Assembly (NCBI GenBank): GCA_009784845.1
Contig: WQXK01000021.1
Span: forward strand, 1-12,552
Length of the DNA stretch: 12,552 bases
Direction: 5' to 3'
Source of the DNA: Dehalococcoidia bacterium
GTDB lineage: Bacteria; Chloroflexota; Dehalococcoidia; Dehalococcoidales; UBA1222
A program made the position numbers and the translations under genes. The notes under the pieces are model-generated. The model had not been told where the DNA came from. It searched no databases and saw only the letters and a list, made by a program, of their open reading frames with translations. Position 1 is the first letter of the stretch; every line of letters starts with the position of its first letter. Shown here in pieces: positions 1 through 6,374 of this stretch.

Positions 1-651
1 TTCGTGTTCCTCATCATCAAATCAGGCGCTTTGACTTTCTCCGATTCCGGTCCCGGTTCTCAGCATGATAATCCGTGGCTGGGGCTTGGGTTAGGCGTGA
101 TTGTTGGTTTCATCGTACAGCGGATACGTTTTTGTTCCATCGGATGCTGGCGCGATATGTTCCTTGTCAAAAACTTCCATCTATTCAGCGGCGTGGCAGC
201 TTTCTTGATTGGTGTAATAGCTGCTAATTACATTGTGGGTAATTTCGGCGAAGCTGGTCTGTTTGGATGGAATTGGGTTTCAACCAATCATGGTGACATC
301 GCTTATCACTGGGGATTCACCAATCAGCCTATTGCCCTGCCTTATGCTGATGCAGATGGCGGTATTATTTGGTCACAATACATTTGGTCTTTCCTCAGCT
401 TCTCATTGGTTGGTCTTGCAGCTACCCTTATGGGCGGTTGCCCATTGCGCAACACCATCCTTGCCGGTGAGGGTGATACGGATGCAGGCATCAGCTTGCT
501 GGGTTACATCGCCGGCGGCGCCATTGCTATGAATTTCTTCCTTGCCTCCGGTACCGGCGGTATGGGGAAATATGGTAGCTGGGGCGTGGTTGTGTGTTTG
601 GTAATTTGTTTGGCAATTGGTTTTATCATGCGGGAAAAAGAAGCCGCATAG
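1..651 (+). CDS. yedE: YedE-family selenium/sulfur transport membrane protein (3' part)
   Basis: The frame is open from the first base, so the 5' end is probably cut off by the window; GTG at 4 is only an apparent start. The 216 visible residues match the C-terminal half of a YeeE/YedE protein (PF04143). Signs are an S-G-P-G-S-x-H stretch typical of the selenium-linked YedE form, then QRIRFCSIGCWRD (Cys 45 and 49 of the visible part) and GGCPLRN (Cys 147). About five hydrophobic membrane spans are visible, near 26-40, 60-80, 125-145, 160-180 and 190-210. YeeE of this superfamily is known to move thiosulfate using conserved Cys residues; the YedE form is tied by gene context to selenium. The genes just downstream (Se/S carrier-like, TusA, YedF) support a selenium role, but the actual substrate is not proven. 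Confidence 0.85.
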   Translation, partial: FVFLIIKSGALTFSDSGPGSQHDNPWLGLGLGVIVGFIVQRIRFCSIGCWRDMFLVKNFHLFSGVAAFLIGVIAANYIVGNFGEAGLFGWNWVSTNHGDIAYHWGFTNQPIALPYADADGGIIWSQYIWSFLSFSLVGLAATLMGGCPLRNTILAGEGDTDAGISLLGYIAGGAIAMNFFLASGTGGMGKYGSWGVVVCLVICLAIGFIMREKEAA

Positions 652-721
652 AAAGTTTGAGGGGATTTACTCTATAATGTCCTGAAATGCGACGTTATTG
701 GTAAGTCCCCTCAAACTTTTT
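652..721 (+). terminator. Very long hairpin between yedE and the carrier gene; terminator or attenuator
   Basis: The arm at 652-670 (AAAGTTTGAGGGGATTTAC) pairs with 701-719 (GTAAGTCCCCTCAAACTTT) over 19 bp, with a single G-T wobble. Inside, 674-681 pairs with 691-698 (8 bp, one wobble), leaving a 9-base loop. The 3' arm runs into five T (717-721), as in an intrinsic terminator. It begins one base after the yedE stop and ends 17 bases before the next start codon, and no promoter lies between, so downstream genes need read-through or processing here. The loop holds TATAAT (673-678) but no -35 at a proper distance. Whether it terminates, attenuates or is cut by RNase III cannot be told from sequence. 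Confidence 0.6.
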
Positions 722-738
722 CTCAGGAGTGATAGATT

Positions 739-1278
739 ATGGAAGTTGCCAAACCGGATAAGTCAAAATTCGTAGGAGATGGCATCATCGTTTTTCGTGA
801 CGTGGCAGGTGCTATGAAAGGCGATCGCGTGATTCGTGCCGCCGGGTATGAATCCAAGTTGGTGGCCCCGCCGCCTGAGATGCGTATGGGGTGCGATCTT
901 GCGTTGGAATTCAATCTGGTTGAGCAGACCGGCATAGAGCGCCTTTTCAAGGAAAAGGATGTGCCATATCGGGATTTCCTGCCACTTACAAAAGGCACGT
1001 CCCAATTGTGCGATATTGTTAAGGTGACTGATTTTGGCGAGTGGATCATGGTTAAGTCCGGCAATATGAAACTTTCTTTTGAGAAAGCGACTGGTATCAT
1101 AGTTAACATATCGGGCGGAGGATGTCCTGATATACCATATTTAAATGCTGAGATGGTTGGCAAAACATTAGCTGAGGCTCCTTTCCCCAGTGAGTTGGGT
1201 TATACACTGTGTGCGACTATGTTGCAGCGTGCTTATGAAGAAGCTGTCAGCAATTATAACGGAGGAAGCCGCCAATGA
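739..1278 (+). CDS. Two-domain Se/S carrier-like protein (DUF3343-like), copy 1
   Basis: This 179-residue soluble protein begins with a small alpha/beta domain resembling DUF3343 (PF11823, putative Se/S carrier-like). It has I-I-V-F near 16-19, a variable helix, V-A-P-P-P at 42-46 and the hallmark GCDLAL with Cys52. Ordinary DUF3343 proteins are about 80 residues; this one continues with a second domain I do not recognise. That domain holds GNMKLSF (108-114), VNISGGGCPDIPY with Cys129 (122-134) and TLCA with Cys158. The three Cys residues 52, 129 and 158 are all kept in the paralogue at 5833-6372. ATG 739 has an AGGAG site about 9 bases upstream. The stop overlaps the next start (ATGA), so the two genes are probably co-translated. 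A selenium or sulfur carrier/transfer role is inferred from the family and context; the second domain's role is unknown. Confidence 0.75.
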   Translation: MEVAKPDKSKFVGDGIIVFRDVAGAMKGDRVIRAAGYESKLVAPPPEMRMGCDLALEFNLVEQTGIERLFKEKDVPYRDFLPLTKGTSQLCDIVKVTDFGEWIMVKSGNMKLSFEKATGIIVNISGGGCPDIPYLNAEMVGKTLAEAPFPSELGYTLCATMLQRAYEEAVSNYNGGSRQ

Positions 1279-2168
1279 TGCTCTTATGTGGTACTGTTCC
1301 CGATAAAAACTTGCCGGTTACGTATGGTCAGGTGAGTCAGGATGAGGATTACCTCTGTGCCAGCGGACGGCGTTTTTCACGCACTCAAGGCACAGGCGCC
1401 ATGATTAGTGCTACCTTTGCAATCACTTCCTACTTCAAACTGGACGCGCCACACGTTTTGGTGGCGGGCGACATTGGCGGCGGCGAGGGAACGCGTGAGA
1501 TATACAAGTATTTAATTGAGCATATTGTAGAATTATCGCCTGAGTTAATGACGTTGCATTACAGCCTGCCGATTATGGCTTTGCTTCGTAAGCTGTGCGA
1601 AACTGTTAAGGGGTGTCCTAATAGGCCGTTTATGATTGCTGATGCCGGTGCTATGTATGCTGCTAAGGGTGCAGGGCTGTCCTCCGAGTTTGATATTTTT
1701 ACACCTGATCCGTCAGAAATCGCTTTTCTTGCTGATGCGCAGGCTACTCATCCGGCTTATATTTCGAATTATTTATTCGCAAGCGATGCCGATAAAATTC
1801 CCGGACAGATAGCCGACGCTTTTGCCAATAAAAGTGCTGCCAAGCTATTGCTGGTTAAGGGAAAAACGGACTATGTGGCAGCAGACGGACAGATTCTGAG
1901 TACGATTAATGAGCCTAATGTGCCTATGCTTGAGCCTATTGGAGGCACGGGAGATACTATTACGGGTTTGGTTTCAGCGCTTGTATATGCCGGATTGGAA
2001 CCTAAGGATGCGGCTGTTTATGCCTGCCGTACAAACCGTGTGGCAGGGCAGATGGCATGTCCTACGCCGGCTACCAAGGTAAAACAAATAATTGATCAGT
2101 TTCCTGTAGTCGCCAAACAGAATTATTGCTCTTGGGCTGGAATCTGTTATACCGATGCAGGCAAATAA
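1275..2168 (+). CDS. NnrD-like (ribokinase-fold) protein, copy 1, Cys-rich
   Basis: 297 residues. The order of motifs follows the ADP/ATP-dependent NAD(P)H-hydrate dehydratase branch of the ribokinase fold. There is a Gly-rich GDIGGGEGTRE in the first third, then IADAGAM (like the DADAL motif), then FDIFTPDPSE (139-148, like TPHPGE), then IGGTGDTITG with the likely catalytic Asp227 in GGTGDT (223-228). The N-terminal signature GTVPxxNLPxTYG is shared with the paralogue at 6375-7244 and I do not know it from classic NnrD. This copy has eight Cys against three in the paralogue, including a C-terminal tail C-x5-C that the paralogue lacks. ATG 1275 follows GGAGG at 1261-1265 and overlaps the previous stop. 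No NnrE epimerase domain is present. Function in Se/S metabolism is inferred from context; true NAD(P)HX repair or a small-molecule kinase remain possible. Confidence 0.7.
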   Translation: MMLLCGTVPDKNLPVTYGQVSQDEDYLCASGRRFSRTQGTGAMISATFAITSYFKLDAPHVLVAGDIGGGEGTREIYKYLIEHIVELSPELMTLHYSLPIMALLRKLCETVKGCPNRPFMIADAGAMYAAKGAGLSSEFDIFTPDPSEIAFLADAQATHPAYISNYLFASDADKIPGQIADAFANKSAAKLLLVKGKTDYVAADGQILSTINEPNVPMLEPIGGTGDTITGLVSALVYAGLEPKDAAVYACRTNRVAGQMACPTPATKVKQIIDQFPVVAKQNYCSWAGICYTDAGK

Positions 2169-2179
2169 GGAGGGTTTAT

Positions 2180-2395
2180 ATGTTTGAAGTGGATGTTTTA
2201 GGACTGGCTTGTCCAATACCAGTTGTGCGTGTGCAAAAGGCCATAGCGGCCCATGCAGGTGAGGTATTATTGGTTAAAGTGGACGGGGCTACTCCCAAAG
2301 AGCATGTAACGCGACTTGCTGAGAGCAAGGGTTATAGCGTTAAGGCCGAAGAAAAAAATGGTGAGATTCATTTAGAGTTGACCCCTAAAACCTAA
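2180..2395 (+). CDS. tusA: TusA-family sulfur/selenium carrier
   Basis: 71 residues, typical for the SirA/TusA family. The N-terminus MFEVDVLGLACPIPVVRVQ carries the family's CPxP motif, with the persulfide/perselenide-accepting Cys11. ATG 2180 is chosen because AAGGAGGG lies 5-12 bases upstream; an open frame extends further upstream into the preceding gene but has no such site. TusA proteins pass sulfur as a Cys persulfide between partners, and related proteins next to YeeE/YedE transporters handle imported thiosulfate or selenium. Here the gene sits between the NnrD-like gene (gap 11 bases) and yedF (gap 10 bases), so it is part of the operon and a likely partner of YedE and YedF. Confidence 0.9.
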   Translation: MFEVDVLGLACPIPVVRVQKAIAAHAGEVLLVKVDGATPKEHVTRLAESKGYSVKAEEKNGEIHLELTPKT

Positions 2396-2405
2396 GGAGT
2401 ATTTT

Positions 2406-3002
2406 ATGGTTATTGAACTTGATTGCCGCAAGCAGGATTGTCCCTGGCCTATAGTCAATACTAAAAAGGCTTTGGAGAAGGCCGAAGGCGAACAATTGGT
2501 GACAATAGTTGACAGTATTGTCAGCCGTGATAATGTCAGGCGTTTCGTACAGAGTCAGGGACATACGGTAGAAATTGAGGACAAGGGCGCAGGAGTATAT
2601 CATATGCATATTACGCCGAATCCGGATGCGGCTAATAAGCCTGCGGCTGCCGGTGCTCCTACTACCGGCGGTGTGGTTGTTTTTATTACAACCGATAAGT
2701 TGGGCGAAGGCGACGAGCGTTTGGGCACAATACTGATGAAAGCATTCCTGAACACTCTGCACGATTCCGAGCCTAAGCCTGAGAAAATAATTTTTATCAA
2801 CAATGGTGTCAAGCTTAGTACAGAAGGTTCTGAAATGCTGGATAGTCTTGCGGCGCTAACAGAAGATGGTGTGCAGATAATTTCCTGCGGGACGTGTCTC
2901 AACTATTACGGCATAGTTGATAAGCTGAAGTTTGGCATTGCCGGCAACATGTATGACATAGTTAATGTTTTGCTTGAGGCTGGTAAGATTATAAAGATTT
3001 AG
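2406..3002 (+). CDS. yedF: Selenium metabolism protein YedF (TusA + DsrE-like)
   Basis: 198 residues in two domains. Residues 1-75 are TusA-like, with DCRKQDCPWPIVNTKKAL (Cys7 and the CPxP Cys12). Residues about 95-198 are a DsrE/F-like domain starting GGVVVFITTDKLGEGDERLG and holding C-G-T-C (Cys161, Cys164) near the end. This layout and length match the YedF family, which by phylogenetic profile follows selenium utilisation (SelD-containing genomes). AAGGAG lies just upstream of ATG 2406. It is the last gene of the operon; a terminator follows. The exact biochemical step of YedF is not established. Confidence 0.92.
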   Translation: MVIELDCRKQDCPWPIVNTKKALEKAEGEQLVTIVDSIVSRDNVRRFVQSQGHTVEIEDKGAGVYHMHITPNPDAANKPAAAGAPTTGGVVVFITTDKLGEGDERLGTILMKAFLNTLHDSEPKPEKIIFINNGVKLSTEGSEMLDSLAALTEDGVQIISCGTCLNYYGIVDKLKFGIAGNMYDIVNVLLEAGKIIKI

Positions 3003-3020
3003 TTCTGGCAAGACTTTCTT

Positions 3021-3059
3021 ATATGCCGCCGCCGTTAACGTGGTGGCATATTATTTTAT
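3021..3059 (+). terminator. Intrinsic terminator after yedF
   Basis: ATATGCCGCC (3021-3030) pairs with GGTGGCATAT (3042-3051), 10 bp with one G-T wobble and an 11-base loop, followed by TATTTTAT. The T-rich side is 3', so it serves the plus-strand operon. Its tail covers the stop codon of the convergent sirtuin gene. On the minus strand the hairpin is followed by AAGAAAG, so it is not an evident terminator for the sirtuin. Confidence 0.65.
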
Positions 3060-3782
3060 GATAGTTAAGCTTCCGAGCACGTGCCCTATTGGGTCGCGAA
3101 TTACGAGTTCGGCATGGTAGTCTGCGCTTGTTTGTTCTTTGTTAATCAGCACCATGTGTGCTCCCTCAAAATACCTGATTAACCCAGCTGCCGGATATAC
3201 ATTTAGGGATGTTCCTCCAACAATTAGGGTGTCTGCTGTGCTAATGGCATTTACTGCGCCTGCGATGGTCTCTTGGTTTAGAGGCTCCTCATACAGTACT
3301 ACGTCAGGCTTAATGATGCCCCCGCATGGACAATGGGGAACGCCATCAGAATTTATAACTATTTCCATAGGGAACATTTGTTTGCATGTTGCGCATATGT
3401 TGCGGTGGACCGAGCCGTGCAATTCATAGACTGTGCGAGAGCCGGTCATTTGGTGCAACCCGTCAATATTTTGTGTTACCACTGCGATGAGTTTCCCGGC
3501 TTCTTCCATTTGAGATAGCGCATAGTGGGCTGCGTTAGGCTTAACCTCTGGACATATAAGCTTTGCCTTATAGAATCTATAGAATTCCTCCATATGCGCG
3601 ACAAAAAATGAATGGCTTAATATAGTTTCCGGCGGATAGTCATATGTCTGGCTATAAAGACCATCTTGACTGCGAAAATCGGGCAGGCCGCTTTCCGTTG
3701 AAACTCCGGCACCGCCGAAAAAGACAATTCTATTGCTTTGGTCAATAATTTCCCGCAGCATAGGATATGCAACCGTTGTCAT
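3051..3782 (-). CDS. cobB: Sir2-family NAD-dependent protein deacylase
   Basis: 243 residues, normal for a bacterial sirtuin. NAD-binding motifs are GAGVSTESGLPDFRS (24-38) and TQNIDGLH (103-110). The catalytic His is His122 in ELHGS. The zinc knuckle is Cys130/Cys133 (CATC) plus Cys151/Cys153 (CPCGG), the spacing common in Bacillota-type sirtuins. It removes acyl groups from lysine using NAD+. The last gene of a minus-strand group, 87 bases after lpdA, it has GGAAG just before ATG 3782. The Tyr-x-x-Arg pair of SIRT5-type desuccinylases is not evident, so acetyl is the default substrate. Its position after a lipoyl-carrier and lipoamide dehydrogenase pair raises the possibility of acting on lipoyl-lysine or other acyl-lysine in that system, which is inference. 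Confidence 0.92.
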   Translation of the reverse strand: MTTVAYPMLREIIDQSNRIVFFGGAGVSTESGLPDFRSQDGLYSQTYDYPPETILSHSFFVAHMEEFYRFYKAKLICPEVKPNAAHYALSQMEEAGKLIAVVTQNIDGLHQMTGSRTVYELHGSVHRNICATCKQMFPMEIVINSDGVPHCPCGGIIKPDVVLYEEPLNQETIAGAVNAISTADTLIVGGTSLNVYPAAGLIRYFEGAHMVLINKEQTSADYHAELVIRDPIGHVLGSLTIIK

Positions 3783-3869
3783 GTTCTTCCACTCTCTCTC
3801 TCCGTTAATAGATGGAATTTTTCATCATTATTCCGCCGATGCTTAGGACGGGCTCATTGCAAGACAACT

Positions 3870-5249
3870 TTAGTAAATGTCCGACAGGGCAGCTTCCTGC
3901 AGAGCCTCTGCAAGCGACGGGTGCGGATGCAACGTATGCGACAGGTCGCGTGCGGTGGCACCCAATTTTATAGCCAGAGCACATTCGGAAATCAGGCTTG
4001 CGGCACCACTACCTACAAGCTGTGCCCCAAGTAGTTTGCCGCTTTTCGCATCAATTACCAGTTTTACGAAACCGCGGCGCTCTCCCTGTATAGTTGCATA
4101 GGGATTGGATGCCAAAGATGAGCGCAGAATGCGCACAGCAATTCCATTGGCTAAGGCTTCACTTTCATCAAACCCTACACTTGCCACCTCCGGTGTTGTA
4201 AAAACGCAGCGTGGTATGGCGGTATAATCCATGGCCTGAATGCGTCCGCTAACATTGATAACGGCTATGCGACCTTGGGATAAGGCCACATATGCAAGCA
4301 TGCCCACTCCTGTCACGTCACCGACGACGTAGATGTATGGTGCGCTGGTTTGCATATACGCATCAACTTGGATGCCTCGCTCGTCACAGATGACGCCGGC
4401 GGCGTCCAGTCCTAAATGCGCAAACTCAGGTTGCTGCCCGATACATACGCAAATAGCCTCGGTTTCCAGTGCCGTTTCGACTCCGGCATGACTGAAATAT
4501 ACCTTTCCAGCTGTGGCGCTGCTTTCTATTTTATGCACTATGGAGTTTGTGTGAATTTGTATGCCGTCGCGTTTGAGCGCGCGTTCCAGAACCGATGTTA
4601 TCTCTTTGTCTTCGTAAGGCAGTATGTGTTGTGCAATTTCCACGACGCTTACCTGACTGCCTGCACTGTGCATAATTGCTGCCAGTTCAAGCCCAACGGC
4701 GCCACCGCCTATTATAACCAGTCTGGCTGGTATGAACTTCAGTTCCAGCAAATCGCTGGAGTACAGAATGTTTGGGCTGTCGCCGCCTTGCACGCTCAGC
4801 TTCTGCGGCGCTGAGCCGCTGGCGATGATGATTTTAGCTGCATGCAGCATTGTGACCGAGCCATCTGATGCTTGTATTTCTATATCGTATGGGGAATGGA
4901 AAGAGGCTTTCCCGGCTAAGATGTCTATTTTATGCTCTTCCAGTAGTGCTGCCATGCTGGAGTGCAAAATAGAGATGACTTCATCGCATCGCCCTTTTAG
5001 TTTTTCAATATCGAGGATGCTGTTGTTACAAACTACGCCGAATCGGGCGCTTGTTTGTATGGAGCGTAGTAGATTGGCTGAATGCAACATGGTTTTGGTG
5101 GGGATGCAGCCGTGATTTAGGCATGTTCCGCCTAAGGATGCCTTTTCTAGCAACACAACGCGTGCTCCTGTCTTGAAAGCCTGCACTGCGGCACTATATC
5201 CGGCCGGACCTCCACCAATGACGGCGATATCAGTAATAATCCTGCTCAT
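3870..5249 (-). CDS. lpdA: Dihydrolipoamide dehydrogenase
   Basis: 459 residues, full length for the family. The N-terminal FAD motif GGGPAGYSAA lies at 12-21. The redox disulfide motif GGTCLNHGCIPTK holds Cys43 and Cys48. The central NAD-binding fold is IIGGGAVGLELA (around 180), the second FAD contact is VVGDVTG, and the C-terminal HPHPSLAE supplies the catalytic pair His443-Glu448. The five-residue Cys43/Cys48 spacing and the His-Glu pair favour lipoamide dehydrogenase over mercuric or glutathione reductase. It reoxidises dihydrolipoyl groups with NAD+. The start lies 6 bases after the stop of the GcvH-like gene with no clear ribosome site, so it is probably translationally coupled. No E1/E2 subunits or glycine cleavage P/T genes are in the window, so its partner here is most likely the adjacent lipoyl carrier. 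Confidence 0.93.
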   Translation of the reverse strand: MSRIITDIAVIGGGPAGYSAAVQAFKTGARVVLLEKASLGGTCLNHGCIPTKTMLHSANLLRSIQTSARFGVVCNNSILDIEKLKGRCDEVISILHSSMAALLEEHKIDILAGKASFHSPYDIEIQASDGSVTMLHAAKIIIASGSAPQKLSVQGGDSPNILYSSDLLELKFIPARLVIIGGGAVGLELAAIMHSAGSQVSVVEIAQHILPYEDKEITSVLERALKRDGIQIHTNSIVHKIESSATAGKVYFSHAGVETALETEAICVCIGQQPEFAHLGLDAAGVICDERGIQVDAYMQTSAPYIYVVGDVTGVGMLAYVALSQGRIAVINVSGRIQAMDYTAIPRCVFTTPEVASVGFDESEALANGIAVRILRSSLASNPYATIQGERRGFVKLVIDAKSGKLLGAQLVGSGAASLISECALAIKLGATARDLSHTLHPHPSLAEALQEAALSDIY

Positions 5250-5255
5250 ACGCTA

Positions 5256-5636
5256 CTATTTCAAAATCAGGCTGATGTAATCTTTGGATGAAAGCATACC
5301 ATCAAGTTCGGTTGTCTGGCTTGGCTTAATCAAAAGCAGCCATCCCTGCCCATAGGGGTCATTGTTGACGAGCCCGGGCTTATCAGATAACTCGCTGTTA
5401 CTCTCAACAATCGTGCCGCTTAAGGGACTGATAAGGTCTGAGGCAATTTTAGACGACTCAAAAGAGGCGATAGGGTCTCCTTTGCTTAAGGACTTACCGC
5501 TCTCGGGTAAATCCAAGTATACGATGCGCTTTAGCTGCTCTTGGTAGAAATATGTCATGCCAAGGCGTATGTTGCCGTCGGGTTCTTTTTTACACCAGAC
5601 ATGGTCTGCGCTGTAAAGAAGCTCTCTTGGATGCAT
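5256..5636 (-). CDS. gcvH: GcvH-like lipoyl carrier protein
   Basis: 126 residues from ATG 5636, the usual GcvH length. The frame can be extended to a GTG at 5669, but that has no ribosome site, whereas ATG 5636 has GAGG about 9 bases upstream. GcvH hallmarks are SADHVW, RLGMT, YLDLPESG, then FESSKIASDLISPLSG, with Lys63 as the likely lipoylated lysine (usual motif E-S-V-K), and VNNDPYGQGWLL. It is the first gene of a minus-strand group with lpdA. Two readings are possible: the H protein of a glycine cleavage system whose other genes lie elsewhere, or a lipoate-binding carrier of the kind used with TusA and DsrE-type proteins in sulfur metabolism (LbpA-like). The sequence is close to ordinary GcvH, so the second is speculative. 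I see no convincing promoter upstream on this strand. Confidence 0.85.
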   Translation of the reverse strand: MHPRELLYSADHVWCKKEPDGNIRLGMTYFYQEQLKRIVYLDLPESGKSLSKGDPIASFESSKIASDLISPLSGTIVESNSELSDKPGLVNNDPYGQGWLLLIKPSQTTELDGMLSSKDYISLILK

Positions 5637-5750
5637 ATTGTTGCCTCGCTGAAAACTGAATTTATGCACTTAGGATAGCATATGTATTGAGGCAATTAAA
5701 GACGTATTTTGCTCGAATAAGGCTGTCGCATATATTTTTAGAGCCATACA

Positions 5751-5783
5751 TCAATATTGACAGCACTTTGTGTTACGTAATAA
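5751..5783 (+). promoter_or_regulatory. Palindrome overlapping a possible -35 in the divergent intergenic region
   Basis: TCAATATTGA (5751-5760) is a perfect 10-bp palindrome. It overlaps TTGACA (5757-5762), a consensus -35. The best matching -10 is weak: TAATAA at 5778-5783 with a short 15-base spacer. The site lies between two divergent gene groups, so it could be an operator, but there is no second copy to support this. Confidence 0.3.
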
Positions 5784-5784
5784 A

Positions 5785-5813
5785 CTGACAGATGCTTAAT
5801 CCACAGCTATAAT
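5785..5813 (+). promoter_or_regulatory. Sigma-70-type promoter for the second Se/S module
   Basis: CTGACA (5785-5790, one base off TTGACA), a 17-base spacer and a perfect TATAAT (5808-5813) form a strong promoter. The predicted transcription start falls near 5820, at the first bases of the GGAGG ribosome site (5820-5824), giving a leader of only about 13 bases. That is unusually short, so the upstream TTGACA at 5757 may be used instead or as well. Confidence 0.5.
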
Positions 5814-5832
5814 TTAACCGGAGGTGAACAAA

Positions 5833-6372
5833 TTGCCGGAGGAAGAAAAAGACAAGGCCCTCATTGTTTTCGATTATATTTTTCATGCAATGCGAGCTAA
5901 ACCGGTTCTCGAAGAGGCTGGTTTAAAATCGCGCGAAGTGGCTCCACCTGTGGAATATCGCACGGGCTGCGACCTTGCAGTTGAAATTGATGCAACGGAC
6001 GTGGATGCTGCTGAGGATGTGCTTATAGAGAAAGGCGTGATGATGTTGGATATTCTATTCATGCCAAAAGGCTCTGAGTTTGTGCCAGTGTTTCTCACCA
6101 ATCTTATGAAAACCGTAGATTATGGCGACTTTGTCATGGTGCGCTGCGGTAATATGAAAATTACTTATCAGAAAGGCAGTGGTAGGATAGTAAACATTTC
6201 CGGCGGCGGCTGCCCTGACATCCCGTATCTTGGCATGAAACTCTACGGCACGGTTATTGGTCAGGGACCGAAACCGCGCACGCTGGGTAAAACCATATGC
6301 GCTTATACCCTTGAGCATGCGTATGAAAAAGCACTGGAGATCTTCAAAAAAGAGAATAAGAAGAGGAAATAG
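5833..6372 (+). CDS. Two-domain Se/S carrier-like protein (DUF3343-like), copy 2
   Basis: 179 residues from TTG 5833, the same length as its paralogue at 739-1278. TTG is chosen because GGAGG at 5820-5824 is 8 bases upstream; GTG 5824 overlaps that site and cannot use it. The DUF3343-like half has LIVFD (10-14), V-A-P-P (36-39) and TGCDLAV with Cys46. The second half has GNMKITYQKGSG (106-117), VNISGGGCPDIPY with Cys127 and TICA with Cys156. Cys105 is specific to this copy. The stretch around GGGCPDIPY is the most conserved between the two copies and is probably the active or binding site. The C-terminus is Lys-rich. It is followed 2 bases later by the NnrD-like gene. A Se/S transfer role is inferred from family and context. 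Confidence 0.75.
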   Translation: MPEEEKDKALIVFDYIFHAMRAKPVLEEAGLKSREVAPPVEYRTGCDLAVEIDATDVDAAEDVLIEKGVMMLDILFMPKGSEFVPVFLTNLMKTVDYGDFVMVRCGNMKITYQKGSGRIVNISGGGCPDIPYLGMKLYGTVIGQGPKPRTLGKTICAYTLEHAYEKALEIFKKENKKRK

Positions 6373-6374
6373 AT

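Noticed and set aside
671..700. Possible bacterial SECIS element in the loop of the long hairpin (it contains CTGA)
   Set aside because: A bacterial SECIS must lie within a coding frame just after an in-frame UGA. This loop is after the yedE stop and in no open frame, and the stem is far longer than known SECIS elements. No in-frame UGA joining two homologous parts was found in any gene here.
2126..2179. 18-residue N-terminal extension of TusA into the preceding gene
   Set aside because: AAGGAGGG immediately precedes ATG 2180, and TusA proteins begin at the first beta strand as here.
739..3002. Glycine cleavage or molybdopterin operon as an explanation for region 1
   Set aside because: No aminomethyltransferase, glycine dehydrogenase or molybdopterin motifs; the TusA, YedF and YedE signatures are clear.
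5637..5669. 11-residue N-terminal extension of the GcvH-like protein from GTG 5669
   Set aside because: No ribosome site before GTG; ATG 5636 has GAGG at good spacing and gives the normal GcvH length.
5824..5826. GTG 5824 as start of the second carrier-like gene
   Set aside because: It overlaps the GGAGG that must serve as ribosome site; TTG 5833 is spaced 8 bases from it and gives the same length as the paralogue.
5640..5830. Minus-strand promoter for the gcvH-lpdA-sirtuin group
   Set aside because: Candidate boxes such as TTTAAT with TATCCT are too weak to call.
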